Assembly (NCBI GenBank): GCA_035690725.1
Contig: DASSKF010000185.1
Coordinates: forward strand, 1-9,396
Source: DASSKF01 sp035690725
Lineage (GTDB): Bacteria; Actinomycetota; Actinomycetes; Actinomycetales; Dermatophilaceae
Direction of reading: 5' to 3'
DNA: 9,396 bases
In this document: one piece after another, positions 1 through 8,200 of the stretch
Position numbering within the stretch: position 1 is the stretch's first letter
Layout of the letters: each line of letters opens with the position of its first letter
The notes under the pieces: model-generated
What the model was told of the DNA's origin: nothing
Seen by the model: only the letters and a program-made list of their open reading frames with translations
Databases searched by the model: none
Program-made: the position numbers and the translations under genes

Positions 1-2210
1 CGGCCGGCCGGGGAGTCCCGCTTGATCGCGCCCGCGGGCGAGATGTGGTCGGTGGTCACCGAGTCCCCGAGGACCGCAAGGACGCGGGCGCCGGAGATGT
101 CCTGCAGGGGCTCGGGCTCCCGGGTCATCCCCGTGAAGAAGGAGGGGGAGCGGACGTAGGTGGACTCGCCCTGCCAGGTGAACATGTCGCCGGAGGCCAC
201 CTCCATGCCGTTCCAGTTGTCATCCCCGGCCAGCAGGTCGGCATACCCCTCGGTGAACATGCGGGCCTGCACCGCGCTGCCGACCAGCTCGTCGACCTCC
301 TCGGTGCTGGGCCAGACGTCGCGCAGGTACACCGGGTTGCCGTCCGGGTCCGCGCCGAGCGGGTCGCGGGTGAGGTCGACGTGCATGCTGCCGGCGAGCG
401 CGTAGGCGACGACGAGGGGTGGTGAGGCGAGGAAGTTCATCTTCGTCTGCGGGTGGATGCGTCCCTCGAAGTTGCGGTTGCCGGACAGCACGGCGCTCAC
501 GTTGAGGTCGTGGTCGGCCACGGCGTCGGCCACCTCGGGGATGAGCGGGCCGGAGTTGCCGATGCAGGTGGTGCACCCGTAGCCGACGAGGTCGAAGCCG
601 AGCTGGTTGAGGTACGGGGTCAGCCCGGTGCGGTCGAAGTAGTCCGTGACCACCCGGGACCCCGGGGCCAGCGTCGTCTTCACCCAGGGCTTGCGGGACA
701 GGCCGTGCTCGACCGCCTTCTTCGCCAGGAGGCCGGCTCCGAGCATCACCGACGGGTTCGAGGTGTTGGTGCAGGAGGTGATGGCAGCGATGACGACCGA
801 GCCGTGGTCGATGCTGCCTCGGGCCCCGTCCGCCACGGTGACCTCGACCGGGTCCGACGGCCACTCGTGGTGGCCGTCGCAGCTGCACGGGGCGACCGGC
901 TTGTCCTCCGGGTGGTCGCCGTCCACCGCGATCGAGTCGCTGGCGGGGAAGGACTCCTCGGACGCCTCGTCGAGCCCGGCGCGGGTGGGCACCGAGACCT
1001 CGGTGACCTGGTCGGAGAGCAGCGAGCGGACTTCGTGCTGGGCGTCGCGCAGCGGGATCCGGTCCTGCGGCCGCTTGGGCCCCGCGATGGACGGCTCCAC
1101 CGTCGACAGGTCCAGCTCGAGCGTGCGCGAGAAGTCGGGCTCGGCGGAGGGGTCGTGCCAGAGCCCCTGCTCCTTGGCGTAGGCCTCGACCAGCCGCACC
1201 TGCTGCTCGGAGCGCCCGGTCAGGCGCAGGTAGTCCAGGGTGACCTGGTCGATCGGGAAGATGGAGCAGGTCGAGCCGTACTCCGGGCTCATGTTGCCCA
1301 GCGTCGCCCGGTTGGCGAGCGGGACGTTGCCCACGCCGGGGCCGAAGAACTCCACGAAGGAGCCGACCACGCCGGTCTGCCGGAGGACCTCGGCGACCGT
1401 GAGGACGAGGTCCGTGGCCGTCGACCCGTCGGGCAGCTCACCGGTGAGCTTGAAGCCGAGCACCGGCGGGATGAGCATGCTGATCGGCTGGCCGAGCATC
1501 GCGGCCTCCGCCTCGATGCCGCCGACGCCCCAGCCGAGCACCCCCAGCCCGTTGACCATCGGGGTGTGCGAGTCGGTGCCGACGAGGGTGTCCGGGTAGG
1601 CCGTCGGGCCGTTCTCGCCGTCCCGGGTGAAGACCGTCCGCGCGAGGTGCTCCAGGTTCACCTGGTGGCAGATGCCGGTGTCGGGAGGGACGACGAGGAA
1701 GTTGTCGAACGCCTGCTGGGCCCAGCGCAGCAGCTGGTAGCGCTCGCGGTTGCGCCGGAACTCCAGGTCGGCGTTGCGCCGGAACGCCTCCGGGCGGCCG
1801 AACACGTCGGCGATCACCGAGTGGTCGATGACCAGCTCGGCCGGCACCAGCGGGTTGATCTTCTGCGGGTCGCCGCCGAGCGCCGACATCGCGTCCCGCA
1901 TCGCCACCAGGTCCACGACGCACGGCACCCCGGTGAAGTCCTGCATGAGCACCCGCGCGGGGGTGAACTGGATCTCCGAGCCGTGGGCCGCCGCCGGATC
2001 CCAGCTGCCGAGCGCCTCGACCTGGTCACCGGTGACGGTGCGGCCGTCCTCGCAGCGCAGCAGGTTCTCCAGCAGCACCTTGAGGCTGTAGGGCAGTCGC
2101 TCGGAGCCGGCCACCTTGTCGAGCCGGAACACCTCGTAGGACTGGTCCCCGACGGCCAGGGACCCCCGGGCCCCGAAGCTGTTGCGCGCGCTGCGTTGCG
2201 TGCCTGTCAT
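1..2210 (-). CDS. acn: Aconitate hydratase, AcnA/IRP1-type (3' end cut by window edge)
   Basis: Interconverts citrate and isocitrate via cis-aconitate in the TCA cycle, using a cytoplasmic [4Fe-4S] cluster. The frame is open from ATG at 2210 to the window edge: 736 codons plus two bases, so the last part of the swivel domain, with its conserved active-site Arg/Ser, lies outside. Visible landmarks are VGTDSHTPMVNG (D213, S214, H215), GWGVGGIEAEAAMLGQP, AITSCTNTSNP (C480), GYGCTTCIGNSGP (C546, C549), NRNFEGR, and GDSVTTDHISPAGAIK at the start of the swivel domain. C480/C546/C549 keep the spacing of the E. coli AcnA cluster ligands (435/501/504), shifted by 45 residues. The shift reflects extra sequence before C480, including a segment around residues 415-470 that contains APCSCDGHH. 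The start is fixed by AGGAG five bases upstream. The gene begins 12 bases after narI on the same strand, suggesting co-transcription; I saw no convincing promoter of its own at the end of narI. Confidence 0.97.
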   Translation of the reverse strand, partial: MTGTQRSARNSFGARGSLAVGDQSYEVFRLDKVAGSERLPYSLKVLLENLLRCEDGRTVTGDQVEALGSWDPAAAHGSEIQFTPARVLMQDFTGVPCVVDLVAMRDAMSALGGDPQKINPLVPAELVIDHSVIADVFGRPEAFRRNADLEFRRNRERYQLLRWAQQAFDNFLVVPPDTGICHQVNLEHLARTVFTRDGENGPTAYPDTLVGTDSHTPMVNGLGVLGWGVGGIEAEAAMLGQPISMLIPPVLGFKLTGELPDGSTATDLVLTVAEVLRQTGVVGSFVEFFGPGVGNVPLANRATLGNMSPEYGSTCSIFPIDQVTLDYLRLTGRSEQQVRLVEAYAKEQGLWHDPSAEPDFSRTLELDLSTVEPSIAGPKRPQDRIPLRDAQHEVRSLLSDQVTEVSVPTRAGLDEASEESFPASDSIAVDGDHPEDKPVAPCSCDGHHEWPSDPVEVTVADGARGSIDHGSVVIAAITSCTNTSNPSVMLGAGLLAKKAVEHGLSRKPWVKTTLAPGSRVVTDYFDRTGLTPYLNQLGFDLVGYGCTTCIGNSGPLIPEVADAVADHDLNVSAVLSGNRNFEGRIHPQTKMNFLASPPLVVAYALAGSMHVDLTRDPLGADPDGNPVYLRDVWPSTEEVDELVGSAVQARMFTEGYADLLAGDDNWNGMEVASGDMFTWQGESTYVRSPSFFTGMTREPEPLQDISGARVLAVLGDSVTTDHISPAGAIKRDSPAG

Positions 2211-2215
2211 GGTTT

Positions 2216-2220
2216 CTCCT
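2216..2220 (-). promoter_or_regulatory. Ribosome-binding site of acn
   Basis: The minus strand reads TGAAAAGGAGAAACCATG across the narI-acn junction. AGGAG sits five bases before the acn ATG and fills most of the 12-base gap after the narI stop. It decides the acn start and leaves no room for a promoter or terminator between the two genes. Confidence 0.85.
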
Positions 2221-2222
2221 TT

Positions 2223-2963
2223 TCAGAAGCGCACTCCGATGCGCCGCCAGCGACGGCCGCTGGTGCCCGGCTCGTTGGTGTTGCGCGCCACCCGGGAGCG
2301 GTAGAGCACGTAGGGCCGCCAGAGGTACCACAGCGGGTAGCTCCACGCGTGGACGAGCCGGGTGAACGGCCAGAGCAGGAACAGCACCCATGCAGCGATC
2401 GCGTGGACCTGGAAGATGACCGGGGCGCTCTCGGGGACTCCCACGTCGACGACACCGGTGAACAGGCTGCGGAACCACACCGAGATGGTGTCGCGGTAGT
2501 CGTAGCCCATCGGCGCGTTGATCGCGGTGGTGGCGATGCCGAGGCCCACCATGATCCCGAGCAGGACCAGGGCGATCCAGTCGACCGGGGTGGTGGTGGC
2601 GCGGACGCGGGGGATGAGCAGGCGGCGGAGGGCCAGCGCGAGGACACCGCCGATCACCAGTGCCGCGGCGAGGAGTCCGGCGCTCGCCGAGAACAGGTGG
2701 TAGGCGTGCTCGTTCACTCCGATGGCCTCCACCCACGACTTCGGGACCAGGATCCCGATGACGTGGCCCATGATCGCCGCGAACGTCCCGTAGTGGAACA
2801 GCGGCGCACCCCACTTGAGGACCTTCCGCTCCTGCAGTTGGGTCGAGCGACTGGTCCAGCCGTACTGGTCGTAGCGCCAGCGCCAGATGTGGCCCACGAC
2901 GAAGACGGCCATGGCGATGTAGGGCAGGATCACCCACCAGAAGTAGGCCCAGGCGTGACTCAC
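2223..2963 (-). CDS. narI: Respiratory nitrate reductase gamma subunit (diheme cytochrome b, NarI)
   Basis: Membrane subunit that oxidises quinol at the outer side of the membrane and passes electrons through two b hemes to NarH. The protein is 246 residues with about five hydrophobic segments (roughly 8-27, 56-80, 93-115, 127-149, 183-205), the normal NarI layout. Heme-ligand histidines are H57 and H67 in FHYGTFAAIMGH, and H187 and H205 in QVHAIAAW and TRLVHAWSYP. These match E. coli H56/H66 and H187/H205 almost position for position. The GTG start at 2963 overlaps the narJ stop in GTGA (4 bases), with a G-rich AGGGGG stretch upstream inside narJ. The reading frame stays open for about 1.4 kb further upstream, but that is an out-of-frame shadow over narJ and narH; only the last 246 codons look like NarI. 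The C-terminus is short and basic (RRWRRIGVRF). Confidence 0.97.
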   Translation of the reverse strand: MSHAWAYFWWVILPYIAMAVFVVGHIWRWRYDQYGWTSRSTQLQERKVLKWGAPLFHYGTFAAIMGHVIGILVPKSWVEAIGVNEHAYHLFSASAGLLAAALVIGGVLALALRRLLIPRVRATTTPVDWIALVLLGIMVGLGIATTAINAPMGYDYRDTISVWFRSLFTGVVDVGVPESAPVIFQVHAIAAWVLFLLWPFTRLVHAWSYPLWYLWRPYVLYRSRVARNTNEPGTSGRRWRRIGVRF

Positions 2964-3586
2964 GGCCTGACCCCCTGGCCGAGGTACTCCGGTGGGGCGA
3001 ACGGCTCGAGGCCGACGTCCTCCCGGGGCGGACCCGCCTCCCAGTGCCGGCCGACGACCGCGAGGTCCTCGCGGTGCAGCCGCGGCAGCTGCGCGGACAG
3101 CGCGTCGACGAGGTGGGCATACGGGGTCTGCGCGTCGTGCAGGGCGCGACGCAGCAGCTCCACGTCGCGTCGCTCGGCGCGCAGCAGCGACAGCCCGCGG
3201 GGGTGCATCGAGGCGAACTCCAGGACGAGCGGCAGGTAGTCGGGCAGCTCGTCGTCGGTCGGCCGGAAGTCGGCGGCCCGGTAGGCCGTCTTGAACCCGA
3301 GCATCGCCATGCCGCGCTTGCGGGTGTCGCCGTAGCGGTAGTAGGTGAGGTAGAGGGCGCAGCGACGGCGCAGGTCGAACGTCTCGACGTAGTGCTGGGC
3401 GACCGCGGTGTGCGGCGTGGCGCGCAGCCAGGCGAGGAACGCCTCGAACCCCTGGCGGCTGCTGCGGGGGGAGATCGCCGCGGCCTCGGCGTCGAGCCGG
3501 TCCAGCCCCTCGAACAGCGGGGCGGTCGGGTACTGCAGCAGCACCGAGGCGAGCTTGAAGGGGCCGACGCCCGTGCGGGTGCCCAT
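2960..3586 (-). CDS. narJ: Nitrate reductase assembly chaperone NarJ (delta subunit)
   Basis: Cytoplasmic chaperone of the NarJ/TorD-like family. In E. coli NarJ binds NarG, helps insert the Mo cofactor and keeps NarGH off the membrane until mature; it is not part of the final enzyme. The protein is 208 residues, somewhat shorter than E. coli NarJ (about 236). Family-like features are the N-terminal FKLASVLLQYPT, the central HYVETFDLRRRCALYLTYY followed by the TRKRGMAMLGFK stretch, and an all-helical, Asp/Glu/Arg-rich character. The ATG at 3586 shares one base with the narH stop (TGATG), which favours this start over the longer open frame that reaches back into narH. The order narG-narH-narJ-narI supports the call as strongly as the sequence does. 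The end overlaps the narI GTG by four bases, so translation is probably coupled. Confidence 0.95.
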   Translation of the reverse strand: MGTRTGVGPFKLASVLLQYPTAPLFEGLDRLDAEAAAISPRSSRQGFEAFLAWLRATPHTAVAQHYVETFDLRRRCALYLTYYRYGDTRKRGMAMLGFKTAYRAADFRPTDDELPDYLPLVLEFASMHPRGLSLLRAERRDVELLRRALHDAQTPYAHLVDALSAQLPRLHREDLAVVGRHWEAGPPREDVGLEPFAPPEYLGQGVRP

Positions 3587-5217
3587 CAGGAAGTCCCGCC
3601 CTCGCCGGGGAACAGGTGCGGCGCCGGCTGGGCCGCGTCCCACCCGAACAGGTTGAACCGCTGCTCGCCCTGGTCGTCGCGGAAGGTCGAGCCCGCTCCC
3701 GGGGTCCCGGCTCCGTGGAACTCGGCCACCGAGCCGGCCGGCGCGCCTCCCATGCCGGGACCGCCGGGGGTGTCCAGGCTGCAGAACATCTGCTCGTGCT
3801 GGGCCATGAGCCGTCCGGCGTCCTCGGCATGGGCAGGCGGGATGACGTAGCGCTCGTCGTACTTGGCGATCGCGAGCAGCCGGTACAGGTCCTCGAGCTC
3901 CTGGCTGCCGGACCCCACCGCCGCGGCGAGGTCGTCCGTGGGCTCCAGTCCGAGCTGGCGGCCGCGCATGATCGCCCGCACCGCCCCGAGGGTGCGCAGG
4001 ACGCGCCGGACCGGCTCGACGTCCCCGGCGGTGAACAGGTTCGCGAGGTACTCCAGTGGGATGCGCAACGAGTCGATGGTCGCGAAGACCTTGTCCGGGT
4101 CGGCGTCGTCGTAGCCCTGGGCGTGGACGATGTCGGCGACCGGGGACAACGGCGGGACGTACCAGACCATGGGCAGGGTGCGGTACTCCGGGTGCAGCGG
4201 CAGGGCCACTCGGTGCCTGACCGCCAGCGCATAGGTCGGGGACCGCTGCGCGCCCTCGATCCAGTCATCCGGTATGCCGTCGCGCCTCGCCTGGGCCTGC
4301 ACCTCCGGGTCGTCGGGGTCCAGCAGGACGTCGAGCTGGGCCTCGTAGAGGTCCTGCTCGTCCGGCGTCGTGGCCGCAGACAGGACCTTGTCCGCGTCAT
4401 AGAGGATCAGCCCGAGGTAGCGCAGCCGGCCGACGCAGGTCTCCGAGCAGACGGTCGGCTGGCCGACCTCGATCCGCGGGGCGCACAGGGTGCACTTCTC
4501 GGCCTTGCCGGTGCGGTGGTTGAAGTAGACCTTCTTGTAGGGGCAGCCGGAGACACAGAACCGCCAGCCGCGGCACCGGTCCTGGTCGACCAGGACGATC
4601 CCGTCCTCCTCGCGCTTGTACATCGCGCCGGACGGGCAGGAGGCGACGCACGAGGGGTTGAGGCAGTGCTCGCAGATGCGCGGCAGGTAGAACATGAACG
4701 CCTGCTCGAACTCCATCTGGACCTGGTGCTCCATGTGCTCCAGGTTGGGGTCCTGCACCGCGTGCTCCGGTGAGCCGGCGAGGTCGTCGTCCCAGTTCCC
4801 GCCCCACTGCATCGTCAGGTCCTTGCCGCTCATGGCGGAGATGGAGTGGGCACTGGGGTTGTTCGTGCCGAGCGGTGCCTCGATGAGCCGCTGGTAGTCG
4901 TAGGTCCACGGCTCGCCGTAGTCGTCGATCGAGGGCAGGTCCGGGTTGTAGAAGATGGACAGCAGCCTCTTCAGGCGGCCGCCGGCGCGCAGCTGCAGCC
5001 TGCCCTTCCTGTCCAGCGTCCAGCCGCCGTGCCACTGGTTCTGGTCCTCGTAGCGCTTGGGGTAGCCGATCCCGGGCTTGGTCTCGACATTGTTGAAGTA
5101 GACGTACTCGGTGCCGGGCCGGTTGGTCCAGACCTGCTTGCAGGTGACCGTGCAGGTGTGGCAGCCGATGCACTTGTCGAGGTTCATCACCATCGCCATC
5201 TGCGCCTTGACGTGCAT
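3586..5217 (-). CDS. narH: Respiratory nitrate reductase beta subunit (Fe-S protein NarH)
   Basis: Electron-transfer subunit on the cytoplasmic side, carrying electrons from the NarI hemes to NarG through three [4Fe-4S] clusters and one [3Fe-4S] cluster. The protein is 543 residues (E. coli NarH is about 512). Cysteine groups are C16/C19/C22/C26 (CIGCHTCTVTC), C182/C185/C190/C194 (CEHCLNPSCVASC), C215/W218/C221/C225 (CRGWRFCVSGC) and C242/C245/C257/C261 (KCTLC ... VCSETC). The Trp in place of a Cys in CRGW is the hallmark of the [3Fe-4S] site in NarH. The ATG at 5217 shares its A with the narG TGA stop and is served by a full AGGAGGTG eight bases upstream. The open frame extends 14 codons further into narG, but MHVKAQMAMVMNLDKC aligns with the known NarH start. 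The C-terminal 150 or so residues are less conserved and rich in Gly and Pro near the end. Confidence 0.98.
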   Translation of the reverse strand: MHVKAQMAMVMNLDKCIGCHTCTVTCKQVWTNRPGTEYVYFNNVETKPGIGYPKRYEDQNQWHGGWTLDRKGRLQLRAGGRLKRLLSIFYNPDLPSIDDYGEPWTYDYQRLIEAPLGTNNPSAHSISAMSGKDLTMQWGGNWDDDLAGSPEHAVQDPNLEHMEHQVQMEFEQAFMFYLPRICEHCLNPSCVASCPSGAMYKREEDGIVLVDQDRCRGWRFCVSGCPYKKVYFNHRTGKAEKCTLCAPRIEVGQPTVCSETCVGRLRYLGLILYDADKVLSAATTPDEQDLYEAQLDVLLDPDDPEVQAQARRDGIPDDWIEGAQRSPTYALAVRHRVALPLHPEYRTLPMVWYVPPLSPVADIVHAQGYDDADPDKVFATIDSLRIPLEYLANLFTAGDVEPVRRVLRTLGAVRAIMRGRQLGLEPTDDLAAAVGSGSQELEDLYRLLAIAKYDERYVIPPAHAEDAGRLMAQHEQMFCSLDTPGGPGMGGAPAGSVAEFHGAGTPGAGSTFRDDQGEQRFNLFGWDAAQPAPHLFPGEGGTS

Positions 5218-8200
5218 CAGAACTGCACCTCCTGGGACCGTCGCCGGATGACGGTCCACTCGTCGCGCTGGCTGCCGGTCGGTCCGTAGTAGTTGAAGCC
5301 CCAGGAGAACTGGCCGTACCCGCCGATGACGTGCGTGGGCTTGACGACCAGCCGGGTGAGCGAGTTGTCACCGCCGCCGTGCCAGCCGGAGACCTCGGAG
5401 CGGGGTGTCATCAGGTGCCGGTCCTTGGCGTGGTACATGTACACCGTGCCCGGGGGCATCCGGTGGCTCACCACGGCGCGGCACGCGACGACGCCGTTGC
5501 GGTTGAACGCCTCTATCCACTCGTTGTCGCTGACCCCGATGGTCTCGGCGTCGTCCGGGTTCATCCAGATCACCGGCCCACCGCGGAAGAGGCGCAGCAT
5601 GTGCAGGTTGTCCTGGTACTCGCTGTGGATGGACCACTTCGAGTGCGGAGTCAGGTAGCGCACCGTGATCTCCGGGCGCCCCTCCTCCCCGAGGCCCTGG
5701 TCGCCGTAGAAGCCGCGGTAGTTGAGCGGCGGACGGTATGCCGGGAGCTGCTCGCCGTACTCCGCCATCCAGTCATGGTCGAGGAAGAACTGCATCCGGC
5801 CGGTGAGGGTGTGCCAAGGCTTGAGCCGCTCGACGTTGACGACGAACGGGGAGTAGCGGCGGCCCCCGGACTCGCTGCCCGACCACTCGGGGGAGGTGAT
5901 GACCCCGCGCGGCTGGATCTGCGTGTCCCGGAAGCTGATGTGCTCCTCCGCGCGCTCCTCGGCGAGGTCGGCGAGCTTGCGGCCGGTCTGCCGCTCGAGG
6001 TCGTGCCAGCCCTGCATGGCGACGAAGCCGTTCGTCGTGCCCGACAGGGCCAGGATCCCCTCGGCGAAATGGATGTCCCGGCTCAGCGCCGGGCGCCCGT
6101 CGGCGATGCCGCCGCGCACGGTGCCGTTGGTGCGGGCCAGGTAGTCGAGCGCTCCGGTGGGCTTCCAGGTGATCCCCTTGACGGTGGTGCCCAGGCTCTC
6201 GAGCAGGGGACCGATGGCCGCCATCTTCTGCTGCACGGCCGGGTAGTCGCGCTCCACGGTGACGAGCTTCGGCATCGTCACGCCCGGCACCGGCTCGCAC
6301 TCTCCCCGCGTCCAGTCGAGCGCCCGCCCACCGGGTTGCGCCACCTCGTCGTGGGTGTCGTGCATCAGCGGCGCGGCGATGACGTCCGTGCGGGTCCCGA
6401 GGTGGTCGACGGCCAGGCGGGAGAACTCCCCCGCGAGCAGGTGGAAGATCTCGAAGTCGGTCTTCGCCTCCCACGGCGGGGCGATGGCCGGGTTGAACGA
6501 GTGCACGAACGGGTGCATGTCCGTGGTCGAGATGTCGTGCTTCTCGTACCACGTGGCGGCGGGCAGCACGATGTCCGCGTGCGTGCAGGAGCTGGTCATC
6601 CGGAAGTCCAGCGTCGTGATCAGGTCGAGCTTGCCGCGGGGCGCGGGGTCACGCCACGTCACCTCGGTCGGTCGCAGCTCCGGTGGCGTCTCCTCCGCCC
6701 GGACCGCGTCATCGGTGCCCAGGAAGTGGCGCATGAAGTACTCCATGCCCTTGCCCGAGGAGCCGAGCAGGTTGGCCCGCCACACCGTCATGACGCGGGG
6801 GAAGTTTGCCGGGTCGTCCGGGTCGGTGTCGGCGAACCGCAGCCGGCCGGCCTTCAGCTCCTCGACGACGTGGTCGGGCACGGACCTTCCCGCGGCGGCG
6901 GCCTCGTCACACACGTCCAGCGGGTTGCGGTTGAACGCCGGGTGCGAGGGGGTCCAGCCCATCCGGCCTGCCTGGACCAGGGAGTCGGCGAAGGCGCGCC
7001 CTCCGAAGGTGCCGCGCCCCAGCGGGCTGGCCAGCTCGTCGGCCCGGATCCTCTCGTAGCGCCACTGGTCGGTGTGCAGGTAGAAGAAGGACGTGCCGGT
7101 CATGTGCCGGGTCGGGCGCTGCCAGTCCAGCGCGAACGCGAGGTTCTGGAAGCCGGTGAGCGGGCGGACCTTCTCCTGCCCGACGTAGTGGGCCCACCCG
7201 CCGCCGTTGACCCCCTCGCAGCCGCACAGCATCAGCAGGGTGAAGAAGGTGCGGTAGATCTGGTCGGAGTGGTACCAGTGGTTGGTCCCCGCGCCCATCG
7301 CGATCATCGAGCGACCGTGGGATAGCTCGGCGTTGCGGGCGAACTCGCGGGCGACGCGGGCGGCTGCGGCCGCCGGCACGGTGGTGATCCGCTCCTGCCA
7401 GGCCGGTGTGCCCAGGACCTCGTCGTCGTAGCCGGACGGCCACTCGCCGGGCAGCCCGTCGCGCGGGACGGCATACTGCGCCATCAGCAGGTCGAAGACG
7501 GTGGTGACGGTGCGCCCGGCCACCCGGACGACCGGGACGCCCCGACGGATCGCCGAGCCGCCCTGTGTCTCACCGACGTCGAAGCGTGGCAGGTCCACCG
7601 GCACCGCGTCCTCACGGCGGTCGTGGACGGTCAGCAGCGGGTCGACGTCCTCGAGGTCGAGGTTCCAACGACCCTCGCCCGAGGGCGAGTGGCGGAACCC
7701 GATCGAGCCGTTCGGCACGCGCGGTATCCCTTGGGCGTCGAGGACCACCGTCTTGAACGCGGCCGCCTCCCGCGACGGCGCCTCCCGGTCCGACGCGTGC
7801 TCGTCGAGGTCCGCCGCCGTGAGGAGGTGGTCCGGCACCCAGGCGTCGCCGCGCTCGCGCAGCGTCACGAGGAACGGCAGGTCGGTGAACCGCTTCACGT
7901 AGTCGGTGAAGTAGGGCACCTGCCGGTCCCGGAAGAACTCGGTCAGGACGACGTGCCCCATGGCCATCGCGAGCGCGCCGTCGGTGCCGGGGACAGCGGC
8001 GAGCCAGTCGTCGGCGAACTTGGTGTGGTCGGAGAAGTCCGGGCTGACCACGACGACCTTCTGGCCCTTGTAGCGCGCCTCGGTCATGAAGTGGGCGTCC
8101 GGGGTCCGGGTGATCGGCAGGTTGGTGCCCCAGATCATCAGGTAGGACGAGTTCCACCAGTCCCCGGACTCGGGCACGTCGGTCTGGTCGCCGAACACCT

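Noticed and set aside
2211..2222. Transcription terminator between narI and acn
   Set aside because: The gap is only 12 bases and holds a ribosome-binding site; there is no hairpin and no T-run.
453..3239. A 928-codon plus-strand open frame opposite acn, narI and narJ
   Set aside because: It is antisense to well-supported genes, its protein is a low-complexity mix of Val, Gly, Arg, Asp and His, and it has no recognisable motif. Long antisense frames are expected in very G+C-rich coding DNA.
2964..4400. Upstream continuation of the narI frame, suggesting a 725-residue fusion
   Set aside because: The part before 2963 is Arg/Ser/Pro-rich nonsense read out of frame across narJ and narH. Both of those genes are intact in their own frames, and NarI has a proper GTG start.
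5331..7325. A 664-codon plus-strand open frame opposite narG
   Set aside because: Same reasoning: antisense to an intact, motif-rich narG, with biased composition and no family features.
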